A stretch of 64,000 nucleotides of DNA from JAXDMU01 sp963762435 (GCA_963762435.1 CAVXLN010000001.1:1-64000), one strand, 5' to 3'. Counted from the stretch's first letter, positions 42,032 through 51,766 are shown. Numbers and translations are program-made. Notes: generated by a model not told the origin, from the sequence alone.

Positions 42032-43990
42032 TTGGCGTTAAGGCGGTTGGATCGGACGATGCTGGCAATGGTCCATGACGCGCTCATGGCGGCATTGTCC
42101 TTCATATTGTCGCTCTATCTACGGATCGGCGACGATATCTGGTCGGAGAATCCCGATTCGATCGCGCAGCATGCCGTGCTGTTCACCGCCATCGTCCTCG
42201 TCTTCCTCAGGATCACCGGCCTTTATCGCGGCATCTGGCGCTATGCCTCGCTCAACGACCTCTTCGCGATCAGTCGCGCGGCGACATTCTCGGTCCTGGG
42301 CTACACGATCTTCCTCTTCTTCCTGACCCGCCTCGAAGGCGAGCCGCGCTCCACGCTCGTCATCAACTGGTTCGTGCTGATCGCGCTCCTGTCAGGCCCC
42401 CGCATCCTTTATCGCCTGTTCAAGGATGGCAGGCTCGATCGCGTGTTCGAGCGCGACACCCATCGGCGCATCCCGGTGCTGCTGATCGGCGCCAGCGACG
42501 GGGCGGAGCTTTTCATCAACGAGATGCGCCGCGACCGGCTGTCGAATTACGAGGCGATCGGCATCGTCGATCTCGGCACCGGCCGGGTCGGGCGCAGCAT
42601 TCATCGCATTCCCGTGCTGGGCACGGTGGCGGAGCTGGCCGAGATCGTGGACAGGCTGAAGCGGAACGACCGGCCGCCGCAGCGGCTGATCCTGACCTCG
42701 CTCAATATCGAAAGCGCGGTGCTGCGCCAGATCGCCGACAATGCCGGCACGCTCGGCCTCGGCTTGGCACGCATGCCGAGGGTGACCGAGCTCAGGGCCG
42801 AGACCGGCGCCACCGAGATGGGCGAGAAGCTGCAGATCCGGCCGGTCGCGATCGAGGATCTGCTCGGCCGGCCGCAGCGCGTGCTCGACCGCGACGCCAT
42901 GGCGCGCCTGATCGAGGGCAGGCGCGTGCTGGTGACCGGCGCCGGGGGCACGATCGGCTCGGAGCTGGTGCGCCAGATCGCGGCGGCGAATCCCGTGCAT
43001 CTGACGCTGGTCGATAATGGCGAGTTCCAGCTCTACGGCATCGATCTCGACCTGTCGGAGCAGTTCCCCGCCCTGCCGCGCTCGGCCAAGCTCGGCGATG
43101 TGCGCGACCGCATCCGGCTGGAGGAGATCCTGGCCGAGGCGCGGCCCGAGCTGGTCTTCCACGCGGCCGCCTACAAGCATGTGCCGATGGTCGAGAACAA
43201 CCCGACCGAAGGGGTGCTGACCAATGTCATCGGCACGCGCAACCTGGCCGAGGCGTGCCGGTCGGCCGGCGTCGACGCGATGGTGATGATTTCGACCGAC
43301 AAGGCGGTGAATCCGACCAACATCATGGGCGCCACCAAACGGCTCGCCGAGAATCTGTGCCAGGCGCTCGCCATTCAGACGCATCGCGAGAAGGCCGGCG
43401 GTACCCGCTTCATCACGGTGCGGTTCGGCAATGTGCTGGGCTCGACCGGCTCCGTCGTGCCGTTGTTCCGCCGCCAGCTCGAGGCGGGCGGTCCGCTGAC
43501 CGTGACCGACCGGCGGGTCGAGCGTTTCTTCATGACCGTGCGCGAAGCGGTCGAGCTGATCCTGCAAGCCTCCGCCATCGCCACGTCGGACGCGCCGCCG
43601 CCGGGCCTCGAGGATGGCGGCATCTTCGTGCTGGAGATGGGCGAGCCGGTGAAGATCGACGATCTCGCCCGCCAGATGATCCGGCTGGCCGGGCTGGTGC
43701 CGGACAAGGATATCAAGATCGAGTATGTCGGCTTGCGCCCGGCCGAGAAGCTCTATGAGGAGCTGTTCCATGACGGCGAGTTACCGGTGCCGACCAAGGG
43801 CGACGGCATCCTGCTGGCCCGGCCGCGCACTGCCGACTATGCCATGCTCGCCCGCGCGCTCGACGAGCTCGAGGATGCGGCCCGCGCCCGGCGCGACGAT
43901 CGCGTGCTGACCATCCTGACCCGGCTCGTGCCCGAATATAGCGGCGAGTCGAGTGCCCCCGACGAGGCCAGCCGCGCCGCCAGCGCCTAA
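42032..43990 (+). CDS. Membrane nucleotide-sugar 4,6-dehydratase, PglF/WbpM/CapD family
   Basis: 652 aa. Four membrane helices (about residues 10-105) precede a first Rossmann-like regulatory domain (VLLIGASDGAELFINEM). The catalytic SDR domain begins VLVTGAGGTIGSELVRQI (about 307) and has the family signature STDKAVNPTNIMGATKRLAE, where Met replaces the usual active-site Tyr and Lys is kept. These enzymes convert UDP-GlcNAc to the 4-keto-6-deoxy sugar, the first step towards bacillosamine, QuiNAc and FucNAc. The start is TTG 42032 with GGAG 7 bases upstream. Full length for the family. Confidence 0.93.
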   Translation: MALRRLDRTMLAMVHDALMAALSFILSLYLRIGDDIWSENPDSIAQHAVLFTAIVLVFLRITGLYRGIWRYASLNDLFAISRAATFSVLGYTIFLFFLTRLEGEPRSTLVINWFVLIALLSGPRILYRLFKDGRLDRVFERDTHRRIPVLLIGASDGAELFINEMRRDRLSNYEAIGIVDLGTGRVGRSIHRIPVLGTVAELAEIVDRLKRNDRPPQRLILTSLNIESAVLRQIADNAGTLGLGLARMPRVTELRAETGATEMGEKLQIRPVAIEDLLGRPQRVLDRDAMARLIEGRRVLVTGAGGTIGSELVRQIAAANPVHLTLVDNGEFQLYGIDLDLSEQFPALPRSAKLGDVRDRIRLEEILAEARPELVFHAAAYKHVPMVENNPTEGVLTNVIGTRNLAEACRSAGVDAMVMISTDKAVNPTNIMGATKRLAENLCQALAIQTHREKAGGTRFITVRFGNVLGSTGSVVPLFRRQLEAGGPLTVTDRRVERFFMTVREAVELILQASAIATSDAPPPGLEDGGIFVLEMGEPVKIDDLARQMIRLAGLVPDKDIKIEYVGLRPAEKLYEELFHDGELPVPTKGDGILLARPRTADYAMLARALDELEDAARARRDDRVLTILTRLVPEYSGESSAPDEASRAASA

Positions 43991-43993
43991 GCC

Positions 43994-45781
43994 TCAGTCC
44001 GTCTGAAGCGCCACGCTGGTCGAGCCATGCAAGACGCCGCTCGAGTCGGTGAAGCGCACGAACAGCCGGTTGACGGCCGGATCGAATGCCACCGGCGCCA
44101 ACGTCGTCAGGAAGAGCGAGAAGGTCGGCGTGGCATTGGTGGCGTAGGCGAGCGTCACCGTCGCGGCAGGCGCCGCCTGGCACGCCCCGTTCGGATCGGT
44201 CTGGCAGATGAGCGCCGTCACGGGCAGGTCGGCATTGCCGGTATCGGCGCTGACGGTGATGGACGCCGCACTGCCGATATTGATGCTGGCGACGGCGAAA
44301 GCCCCCGTGCCACCGATCGGGATCGTGGCGACGCCATTATTCGACTCCGTCGCCGACAGCGCGATGATATCCGGAATTGGCGTCGCCGAGGCGAGGAGAT
44401 CGACCGTATTCACGCCCGGAACGACGGCCGCCTGCCCGACCTGATCGCACCCGAAACCGAGCGGAAGGGCGGGTGCGGTAAAGGGTGCCGAGGCATTGAA
44501 GAACAGCACGAAGCTCTGCGAGCCGCCGGCCGGGATGGTCACGAACTCGTCTTCCTGGCCAGTCAGCGCGTTCGTCGTGGCATCGGTGGTCTGGAAATCG
44601 AGCGTGAGCGCGTCCGGCGACGGGCTCAACAGGAAGATCCCGCAGTCATTCAGATCTTGCGTGCCGTTATTGAGCATCGTCGCGAACACGGTCGCGGTGG
44701 TGCCGACCTGGAAGGAACGGCTGCCCGGCAGCACGGCCGCCTCGAGCGGCGACGGCTTGGCACCGATCACGACCCCGATCGGCCCGGCGCCGACCGCGAT
44801 CGGCGCGCCGATCGTCTGTCCGGCCAAGGCATCGAAGGCTTGAATGGTGTTGCCGCCGAAATTCGCGATATAGGCGACCTCCTGATTGCTGTCGTCGCCT
44901 TGGATGTCGACGATGGCGACGCCTTGCGGATTGTTGCCGATCGCGACGGGCGGGATCTCGATCTGCAAGGCGTCGATATCGGCGACCTCGACCGTGCCGT
45001 TGAAGCCGCTCGTGATCGCCAGCTCGTCGAAGATGCCGAGCGCCATCTGGCCCGGATGGCTGCCGGCTGGAATGATGCCGGTCACATCTTCGGGGCCGGT
45101 GTTGACCGCATAGATGACCCCGTTGTCCGACGAGATGTAGACCACGACGCCGTCGCCCGATATGGCGATGCCTTCGAGCCCGTCGCCAAGCGGAAGCGGC
45201 GCTTCGGCGACCTGATCGGTCGCGGTCGAGATCTCCCAGAGCGCCCCGTCGCCATTGCTCGCGACATAGACGGTCGTACCGTCGGGCGTGATCGTGATCC
45301 ATTCGGGATGGATGCCGATCGGGATGGGAGCCCCGAGAATCGTCCCGCTCGCCGTGTCGATCACGGTCACGGTGCCGTTGCCGAAATCGGTGACATAGGC
45401 CTTGGCGCCATTGGGCGTGAGGGTGATGTTGCGCGGCGAGGAGCCTTTGGGCAGCACGATCGGCGCCACGACCGGATTGCCGGACGGGAGCGACACGATT
45501 GAGATCGTCTCGTCGATCTGATTGACGACGAAGAGCGTTCCGCCATCGGGCGAGAGCGCCAGCCCGGTCGGGCCGGCCCCGACCTTGATCGGCGTGCCGA
45601 TCACCGCATTGGTGTCGACATCGATGGTCGAGACCGTGCCATCGGTGAAGTTGGTGATGTAGACGTTCTCGTTGGTCTGAGCGACGGCGCCGCTGCTGCC
45701 GGCCGCCAGCAGCCCGGCCCCCAGCACAAACGCCCCGACGGCCCGGGCCACAGCACGGCGCATCACATGAAGAAACGGCAT
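43994..45781 (-). CDS. Exported YVTN-type beta-propeller protein
   Basis: 595 aa. Signal peptide MRRAVARAVGAFVLGAGLLAAG ending near AVAQ. Residues 40-350 hold about seven beta-propeller repeats with the YVTN pattern (VYITNFTDGTVSTIDVD, LFVVNQIDETISIV, AYVTDFGNGTVTVIDTASG, VYVASNGDGALWEI, AYIANFGGNTIQAFD). The rest is a beta-rich, Ser/Thr-rich region, likely Ig-like, with TVSADTGNADLPVTALIC. Such surface or periplasmic propellers bind proteins or quinohaem partners; no cofactor residues are evident. It is convergent with the dehydratase gene, with a 3-base gap. Function unknown. Confidence 0.85.
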   Translation of the reverse strand: MPFLHVMRRAVARAVGAFVLGAGLLAAGSSGAVAQTNENVYITNFTDGTVSTIDVDTNAVIGTPIKVGAGPTGLALSPDGGTLFVVNQIDETISIVSLPSGNPVVAPIVLPKGSSPRNITLTPNGAKAYVTDFGNGTVTVIDTASGTILGAPIPIGIHPEWITITPDGTTVYVASNGDGALWEISTATDQVAEAPLPLGDGLEGIAISGDGVVVYISSDNGVIYAVNTGPEDVTGIIPAGSHPGQMALGIFDELAITSGFNGTVEVADIDALQIEIPPVAIGNNPQGVAIVDIQGDDSNQEVAYIANFGGNTIQAFDALAGQTIGAPIAVGAGPIGVVIGAKPSPLEAAVLPGSRSFQVGTTATVFATMLNNGTQDLNDCGIFLLSPSPDALTLDFQTTDATTNALTGQEDEFVTIPAGGSQSFVLFFNASAPFTAPALPLGFGCDQVGQAAVVPGVNTVDLLASATPIPDIIALSATESNNGVATIPIGGTGAFAVASINIGSAASITVSADTGNADLPVTALICQTDPNGACQAAPAATVTLAYATNATPTFSLFLTTLAPVAFDPAVNRLFVRFTDSSGVLHGSTSVALQTD

Positions 45782-45892
45782 CGGCTGGCCCCCCGTCGCG
45801 AAAACTCGCCGGACGGTCCCCCCGACCCGTCCTCACCGATACCTACTCTACTCTCTTCGGCAATAAAGTCAGCGGTTTGAACACGAACAACG

Positions 45893-46429
45893 TCACGCCG
45901 CCTCGGCCATCGCCTCGGTCTCGAGCGTGACCGCAACCGCATGGATCACCGAGGCGATCCGCACGGCATTCTGGATCAGCTCGCGCGAGCCGCCCTTCTT
46001 GACGATCTCGGCCTCATGCGCCTCGAGGCAGAGGCCGCAGCCATTGATCGCCGAGACGGCGAGCGACCAGAGCTCGAAATCGAGCGCGTCCACGCCGGGC
46101 TTGGCCAGGATGTTCATCCGGAGCCGCGCCGGCATGGTCCGGTAATCCGCGACCGGGACCAGATGCGTGAAGCGGTAATAGATATTGTTCATGCCCATGA
46201 TCGCGGCGGCCGCCTTGGCCGCATCGAGGGCGGCCGGCGAGAGATGTGCCGCCGCATCTTCCAGCACGGCATCGCGCAATGCCGCATTGCGGGCGGCAAT
46301 CGCCGAGGCGACGGCCGTGCCCCAGAGCTGTTGCGGGCTCATCCCCGGCTGGCTCAGCACGCTGCCGAGATTGAGCTTCAGATCCTTCGCATAGTCGGGC
46401 AGCGCCGCCTTGATCGCGTCGATCGACAT
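45893..46429 (-). CDS. ahpD: Alkyl hydroperoxidase AhpD-type protein
   Basis: 178 aa, all-helical. The redox motif is NGCGLCLEAHE (CxxC with the downstream His, near residue 132), as in AhpD, which supplies electrons to AhpC. MNNIYYRFTHLV and MNILAKPGVDALDFELWSLAVSAI match the family. It follows ahpC on the same strand after 57 bases containing a hairpin. The pair forms an alkyl hydroperoxide reductase that does not need AhpF; in Mycobacterium AhpD is reduced by lipoamide. Confidence 0.92.
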   Translation of the reverse strand: MSIDAIKAALPDYAKDLKLNLGSVLSQPGMSPQQLWGTAVASAIAARNAALRDAVLEDAAAHLSPAALDAAKAAAAIMGMNNIYYRFTHLVPVADYRTMPARLRMNILAKPGVDALDFELWSLAVSAINGCGLCLEAHEAEIVKKGGSRELIQNAVRIASVIHAVAVTLETEAMAEAA

Positions 46430-46439
46430 CGGGAACCTC

Positions 46440-46477
46440 GTGAAAAGGAAAGAGCCCGCCCGAAGTCGGACGGGCTC
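46440..46477 (-). terminator. Intercistronic hairpin between ahpC and ahpD
   Basis: On the minus strand GAGCCCGTCC pairs with GGGCGGGCTC (10 bp, one G-U) around GACTTC, followed by TTTCCTTTT. It lies after the ahpC stop and before the ahpD start, so it may act as a partial terminator giving more ahpC than ahpD transcript. Confidence 0.7.
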
Positions 46478-46486
46478 GAAAAAAGC

Positions 46487-47026
46487 TTAAGCCGCCTTCA
46501 GCGTCTCGCCGCCGACCGCGCGATTGCACGGGCAGAGCTCGTCGGTCTGGAGCGCGTCGAGCACGCGCAGCACTTCCTGGACATTCCGGCCGACCGACAG
46601 ATCATTGACGCTGGCGAAGCGGATGATGCCGTCCGGATCGACGATGAAGGTGGCGCGCAGCGCCACGCCTTCATTGTCATCGAGCACGCCGCAAGCCTGC
46701 GACAGCTCGCGCTTGATGTCGGCCAGCCAGGGGAACGGGCTCTTGGCCAGATCCTCGCGGCTCTGGCGCCAGGCCAGATGCACGAACTCGCTATCGATCG
46801 AGGCACCCAGGATCTGCGCGTCGCGATCGGCGAAATCGCCTTCGACATCGCCGAAACCCACGATCTCGGTCGGGCAGACGAAGGTGAAATCCTTGGGCCA
46901 GAAGAACACGACCAGCCACTTGCCGTCGTAGGATTTGTCGGTGAGGTCGATGAAGGCCTCGTTCGGGGCGCCCGCCTGGACAGCCTTGAGAGAGAAGGAG
47001 GGGAAACGGTCGCCAACGGTGAGCAT
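46487..47026 (-). CDS. ahpC: Peroxiredoxin AhpC-type
   Basis: 179 aa from ATG 47026, with GAGGAAG 7 bases upstream. The peroxidatic Cys lies in DFTFVCPTEIVGFGD and the resolving Cys in DELCPCNRAVGG near the C-terminus, where the CxC also fits AhpC partners of AhpD. The N-terminus is MLTVGDRFPSFSL. It reduces organic peroxides and peroxynitrite. A longer open frame to 47161 has no supporting homology. ahpD follows downstream. Confidence 0.92.
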   Translation of the reverse strand: MLTVGDRFPSFSLKAVQAGAPNEAFIDLTDKSYDGKWLVVFFWPKDFTFVCPTEIVGFGDVEGDFADRDAQILGASIDSEFVHLAWRQSREDLAKSPFPWLADIKRELSQACGVLDDNEGVALRATFIVDPDGIIRFASVNDLSVGRNVQEVLRVLDALQTDELCPCNRAVGGETLKAA

Positions 47027-47244
47027 CAGGGTACTTCCTCTGAAATAGAATAATTCTAGATCGCAGGCGCAAAATGCTCGGGACGGCGCTATCGGGTCAA
47101 GCTCCTTCATGTTGCATTGCACACAGACGGCCATGCGATTCGTGCGCGGCCGGTCTCGCAATGAGATCCTGAGTTGGATAGAATTTATTTCACAGCAATC
47201 AAGTGGAGCGGGCGTCCCGCCCCACTTTTCCCGACGAGTAGTCC

Positions 47245-48814
47245 CTACTCCACGATCAGCGCCGCCAGTGTCTCGACCTTGTCGGCCTCTCCTGGCGGCT
47301 TATCCCAGCGGATGCGATGAACGCGCGGGAAGCGCATGGCGAGGCCGGATTTGTGCCGGGTCGAGCGATGGACGCTGTCGAACGCGACTTCGAGCACCAG
47401 CCCCGGCTCGACTTCGCGCACCGGCCCGAACTTCTTCACCGTGTGGTGCCGGACCCAGCGATCGAGCTCCAAGCAGCTCCTGATCGGTGAAACCCGAATA
47501 GGCCTTGCCGACCGGCACCAGCTCCTGCCCGCGCCAGGCGCCGAACGTGTAGTCGGAATAGAAGGAGCTGCGCTTGCCATGGCCGCGCTGGGCATACATG
47601 ACGACGCAGTCGAGCGTCAGCGCGCCGCGCTTCCATTTGAACCAGGGGCCTTTCGGCCGCCCGGCGACATAGGCGGCGTCGGCCTGCTTCAGCATCAGCC
47701 CTTCGATGCCGCGCTCGCGCGCGCCGGCGCGCAACTCGGCCAGCTCGCCCCAGCTCTCGAAGGGCAGGATCGGCGAGAGATCGAGGCGCGGCCGCACGGT
47801 CTCGCGGTACCAGCTTTCGAGGGCGGCTCGCCGCTCCCGGAGCGGCAGCGGGCGAAGCTCGGCGCCCTCGATCCAGAGCGCGTCATAGAGCCGGACGAAG
47901 GCCGGATATTCCTGCATCATCTTGGGCGTGACGATCTTGCGGTTGAGCCGCTGCTGCAGATCGTTGAACGGCCCGACCGTCTCGAAGCTGCCGGTCAAGA
48001 GCTCGCCATCGAGCACGACCTGATCGGGCAGCACGGCGACCAGATCGGGGAAAGCGCCCGTCACCTCGTCGCCCGTGCGGCTATAGATGCGCCGCTCGCC
48101 GCCGCGGCAGCTCAGCTGAACGCGGATGCCGTCCCATTTCCATTCGGCGAGATATGCTGTCGGATCGAGGTCGGCGAGATCGCTCTCCTCGAGCGGATTG
48201 GCCAGCATGAGCGGCAAGAAGACCGGCCGATCGCCCGTCTCGGGCTTCGGACCCGCCCCCGACAGCCAGGCGAAAAGCGGGCCATAGGGCGCGCGGAGCC
48301 CGTGCCAGACCTCCTCGACATCACCGATATCGACCTGGCCGAGCTCGGCCAGCGCCGTCTTGGTCAACCGGGCCGAGACCCCGATGCGCAAGCCGCCGGT
48401 GACGAGCTTCAGGAGCGCCCAGCGCCCGGTCGCGTCGAGCGCGTCGAGCCAGGTCTCGATGAGGGCGCCGGCCGTGCCGCGCCCGGCCAGCGACAGGCCT
48501 TCGACGATCTCGGTCAGGCCCGGCACCGCGTTCGCCCCCGGCCGTTCGGGCCAGATCAGCGCCACCGTCTCGGCCAGATCGCCGACGAAATCATAGGACC
48601 ATTGGAAGAGCTCGGGATCGACGCGGCTCTCGGCCAGCGCCCGGATCTGCGCCGGCTTCGCCTCGCGGAAGCTCAGCTCGCCCGTCAGCGCCGCCAGCGC
48701 CCAGCCCCGTTCGGGATCGGGCACGCTCTTGAAGTAATCGACGAGCAGCCGGAGCTTGCCGTTCCGTGACGGAGTAAAGAGCAGCGCATCCAGAAGTTCC
48801 GCGAAGCGGATCAA
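47245..48814 (-). pseudogene. Ligase-associated ATP-dependent DNA ligase with a 1-base frameshift near 47469
   Basis: The main frame (48814 down to 47300) gives 440 good residues, with the nucleotidyl-transferase motif EWKWDGIRVQ (adenylated Lys), YSRTGDEV, VLDGELL, LMLKQADAAYVAGRPKGPWFKWKR, then AYSGFTDQELL. There an extra C at 47469-47470 (plus strand) breaks the frame. The proper end continues in another frame as ELDRWVRHHTVKKFGPVREVEPGL through SGLAMRFPRVHRIRWDK to the stop at 47245. The OB-fold is thus intact if one base is removed. A sequencing error or a recent mutation is possible. Upstream lies the ligase-associated exonuclease, with a 4-base overlap. Confidence 0.85.
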
Positions 48815-49824
48815 GTCTCGTCATCCTCGAAGCCCACGAGCGAGAGCGCGCGGGCGCGATAGCCTTTGAGCGTCGCCTGGCGGATAAGCGCCTCCTCGCT
48901 GCCATGCGTCACCCAGATCTCGGGGGCGCCGACATCCTCGATGGTGCGATTGAGCTCGTCCCAATCGGCATGGTCGGAAATCACCAGCGGCAGCTCCACG
49001 CCACGCGCCTTGGCCCGCTGCTTGACCCGCATCCAGCCCGACGCCATGGCGATGATCGGATCGGGCAGCTTGCGCGACCAGAGGTCGTTGAGGGCCGAAG
49101 GCGGCGCCAGCAGGATCCGGCCCTTGAGGTCAGCGCGATCGACGCCGGCCGCCGGCAGGGTCGGGCCGAGCTCGACGCCATGGGCGCGATAGAGCTCGGT
49201 CATGGCGATGAGCGCGCCATGAAGATAGACTGGCCGGTCATAGCCGTGCCGGCGCAACAGCGCCAAGACCCGCTGGCATTTGCCGAGGCCGTAGACGCCG
49301 ATCAGATGGACCCGGTCCGGATTGAGCGCGACGGAATGCAGCAGCTTCAGGATCTCATGCGCATCGGGCGGATGGCGGAAGACCGGCAGGCCGAAGGTCG
49401 CCTCGGTGACGAAGACATCGCACGGCACCGGCTCGAACGGCGCGCAAGTCGGATCCGGCCGGCGCTTGTAATCGCCCGAAACGACGATGCGCGACCCCTG
49501 CCATTCGAGCACGGCCTGGGCGCTGCCCAGCACATGCCCGGCCGGCACGAGGCGGACCGAGACATCCTTGATCCGGATCGTCTCGCCATAGCGCAAGGGC
49601 TGCTGCTCCGCTCCCGCCCCGTCGCCCAGGCGCGCGCGCATGATGGCGAGCGTCTCCGGTGTCGCCAGCACTTTGGCGTTGCCAGGCCGCGCATGGTCGG
49701 AATGGCCGTGGGTGATCACCGCCCGCTCGGCGGCGCGGACCGGATCGACATAGAAATCGCCGGGTTCGACATAAAGCCCACCCGGCATCGGGCGAACCCA
49801 GCTTTCAGGATGCGGCGCGCTCAT
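48811..49824 (-). CDS. Ligase-associated DNA exonuclease (metallo-beta-lactamase fold)
   Basis: 337 aa from ATG 49824. The metal site THGHSDHARPG (HxHxDH) follows ERAVITHG, and GHVLGSAQAVLEWQGSRIVVSGDYKR, FVTEATFGLPVFR and a beta-CASP region with VISDHADWDEL and IWVTHGSEEAL match the TIGR04122-type exonuclease. The protein processes DNA ends for the neighbouring ATP-dependent ligase, with which it overlaps by 4 bases. No strong ribosome binding site is seen. The open frame further upstream lacks homology. Confidence 0.9.
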   Translation of the reverse strand: MSAPHPESWVRPMPGGLYVEPGDFYVDPVRAAERAVITHGHSDHARPGNAKVLATPETLAIMRARLGDGAGAEQQPLRYGETIRIKDVSVRLVPAGHVLGSAQAVLEWQGSRIVVSGDYKRRPDPTCAPFEPVPCDVFVTEATFGLPVFRHPPDAHEILKLLHSVALNPDRVHLIGVYGLGKCQRVLALLRRHGYDRPVYLHGALIAMTELYRAHGVELGPTLPAAGVDRADLKGRILLAPPSALNDLWSRKLPDPIIAMASGWMRVKQRAKARGVELPLVISDHADWDELNRTIEDVGAPEIWVTHGSEEALIRQATLKGYRARALSLVGFEDDET

Positions 49825-49967
49825 CCAGGCAGCATGACCCCTCAGCTGCCTGGATGCCAATGGCTGTAGATTTTGTTCGATGGTGGGCCGCACTGGCCTT
49901 CACCGGCGCCGGAGGTGGCCCGCCAAAGCCTAAAAGCCGCCAACCCCCCTGACTGTTCGGTCTCTCG

Positions 49968-50537
49968 CTAACCGAGAAGCCCGACAACACGCAGCAGAGC
50001 GGCTAGCTCCGGCTCCACCGTCGCGGCGCGCAACACCGCGTCGAGGTCGAGGCGCCTGGCGAGCGCCGCGCGCTCCAGCGGTTTTGCATAGTCGGGCCAT
50101 TCCCGCTCCAGAGCTTGTATAGCCCTCGACGTGGCGGGCGGTCGATGTGTCGTTCTATCGGGCAAGTGCCTCAGCAGCACAGCCTCAAAGCAGGGACGCT
50201 GCCAGATGATCGCGATGCCGTTTTCCTCCGCAACACGGCGAGCGCGATCGGCGCGTTGCGGATCGCGCACGGCCTGGTCCGCATCCAGGAGGGCGAAGCT
50301 TGCCGAGGGGGTTGTCCGCTTTCTGCGTTGCAGTTCGATCCGACGCACCGCCATCTCTATCCGCGCAAGCGGATCGCCGGCACCAGGTCCCAACTCCTCG
50401 ATCTTGAGATAGACTGGTAGGCTAGCCGCGTTGGCGAGATCCTGCAGCACGGCAGCATAGCCTACCTCGGACGCGCCCTCGCAGCCGATGTAAATTTGCC
50501 GGCGAACCGGGATATGGGGAGGCAGGCGACGCCTCAT
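49968..50537 (-). CDS. RloB-like protein (TOPRIM-like), partner of an AAA ATPase
   Basis: 189 aa. The N-terminus QIYIGCEGASEVGYAAVLQDL resembles the EGxxE first block of RloB/TOPRIM-like domains, and SFALLDADQAVRD supplies a DxD block; the final part is helical (PLERAALARRLDLDAVLRAATVEPELA). RloB-type proteins pair with ATPases in RloAB and related loci. The start overlaps the ATPase stop by 4 bases (ATGA), so the two are co-translated. Nuclease activity is inferred from the fold only. Confidence 0.72.
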   Translation of the reverse strand: MRRRLPPHIPVRRQIYIGCEGASEVGYAAVLQDLANAASLPVYLKIEELGPGAGDPLARIEMAVRRIELQRRKRTTPSASFALLDADQAVRDPQRADRARRVAEENGIAIIWQRPCFEAVLLRHLPDRTTHRPPATSRAIQALEREWPDYAKPLERAALARRLDLDAVLRAATVEPELAALLRVVGLLG

Positions 50538-51766
50538 CCGAGCAGCGGTACCCCGCCATACGCCCCACCAAGGTACTTGCGGTAGTGATTTTCGTCGCGG
50601 CGCACCTTGACGTCCATGAGGCTAAAGATCCGCGTCCGGCCCTGCCGGTCCTTCTCGCAAATCACGATCTCCTCTTTCTGGAGCTCGTCGAGCAGCGAGG
50701 CCGAATGGCACGACAGCCAGAGCTGGCCATCGAACTTGTTGCGTCTCTCCTTGTCATAGAACCAGCGCAGCAGCTCCGGAAGTACGAGCGGATGAATCGC
50801 GGCGTCCATCTCGTCGATGGCGAGGAGCCCACCCTGGTCGAGCACCGTGATGAGGAAGGGGAACATCTTGATAAAAGCCCGCGTCCCATGGCTTTCGAGA
50901 TTCCAGGGCATTTCGAGCGCCAGGCCGGAATGCTTGAACATCAGCGCCGGCCCATCGATGCCGTCCTGCCAGCGCAACCCCTCGACGCCCACGTCGATGC
51001 GGCTGAGCTCCGAATTGAGCCTCTGCACCATCTGTGGCTGGGTTTTCAGGTAGTCGACCACTTCCTTGTCGACACGTGACTGGGCGACGGGCTCGACCGA
51101 AAAGATCGCCCTGCGCGCGCGCTCGACGAATATTCGTGCCGTCGGATGCTGAAACTTGGCAAAGGACGAGAGCACCGTGTGGTTGTCCGCCAGCGTCTTC
51201 ACGAGGTGCTGAAATCCGGAAAGGCTGAATGACTTCGAGTCTCTCACCGTGCCGTTGGCGTCGCGCTCGAAGACACGCTGCCATTTCCCTTGGCCGTTAG
51301 GCTTCTGGCGCAATACCTCGCTCAGGATGCGCTTAGCAAAGCCCTTCTCGATATCGATTTCCAGCTCGTAGCGGTAGACGCCCCTTTCGGCCAGCTCTCC
51401 GGCCTGGACCTGCTGCACGACTTCCTGTGTCCAGTTCATCACGCCGCCCAGCTCTATCGCAAAACGCATCGGCCTATTGGCGGATTCCTCGTCGTTGAAT
51501 CGCGCCCAGCCGTCAAAGCCCGGCGCCGATCGCAGCACGCTGTCGCGGGCCATCGTCACGATGAATTCGAGCGCGCGCAGTACCGTCGTCTTGCCCGAGG
51601 CGTTGGCGCCGTAGAGCGCCACGACTTTTGGAGCGCGGATGTCAGCGCCCGTGAAGATCGGCGCATAACGGCCCTCTGGATCGGGCACCTTCCCATCGAT
51701 CGACAGGTCCAGCACTTGGCGATCGCGCACGGAGAAGAAGTTCTCGATCTCAAGCTTGTAGAGCAT
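50534..51766 (-). CDS. AAA15-type ATPase, RloA-like
   Basis: 410 aa. Walker A is VVALYGANASGKTTVL (about residue 50), Walker B LLAIDEMDAAIHPLVLPELL (about 315), and a Q/H-loop-like QLWLSCHSASLLDEL follows. The N-terminus MLYKLEIENFFSVRDRQVLDLSIDG is typical of the COG1106/OLD-like ATPases of RloA, PARIS AriA and other defence loci. It is followed by an RloB-like TOPRIM-type partner in a coupled pair. A promoter should lie in the 465-bp region upstream. The defence role is inference from the pairing. Confidence 0.85.
   Translation of the reverse strand: MLYKLEIENFFSVRDRQVLDLSIDGKVPDPEGRYAPIFTGADIRAPKVVALYGANASGKTTVLRALEFIVTMARDSVLRSAPGFDGWARFNDEESANRPMRFAIELGGVMNWTQEVVQQVQAGELAERGVYRYELEIDIEKGFAKRILSEVLRQKPNGQGKWQRVFERDANGTVRDSKSFSLSGFQHLVKTLADNHTVLSSFAKFQHPTARIFVERARRAIFSVEPVAQSRVDKEVVDYLKTQPQMVQRLNSELSRIDVGVEGLRWQDGIDGPALMFKHSGLALEMPWNLESHGTRAFIKMFPFLITVLDQGGLLAIDEMDAAIHPLVLPELLRWFYDKERRNKFDGQLWLSCHSASLLDELQKEEIVICEKDRQGRTRIFSLMDVKVRRDENHYRKYLGGAYGGVPLLG

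Noticed and set aside
44027..45502. 491-codon frame antisense to the YVTN protein
   Set aside because: Extreme R/D/G content, no start context; the propeller protein has a signal peptide and repeats.
47336..48769. 477-codon frame antisense to the DNA ligase
   Set aside because: Shadow of the ligase, whose catalytic motifs are clear.
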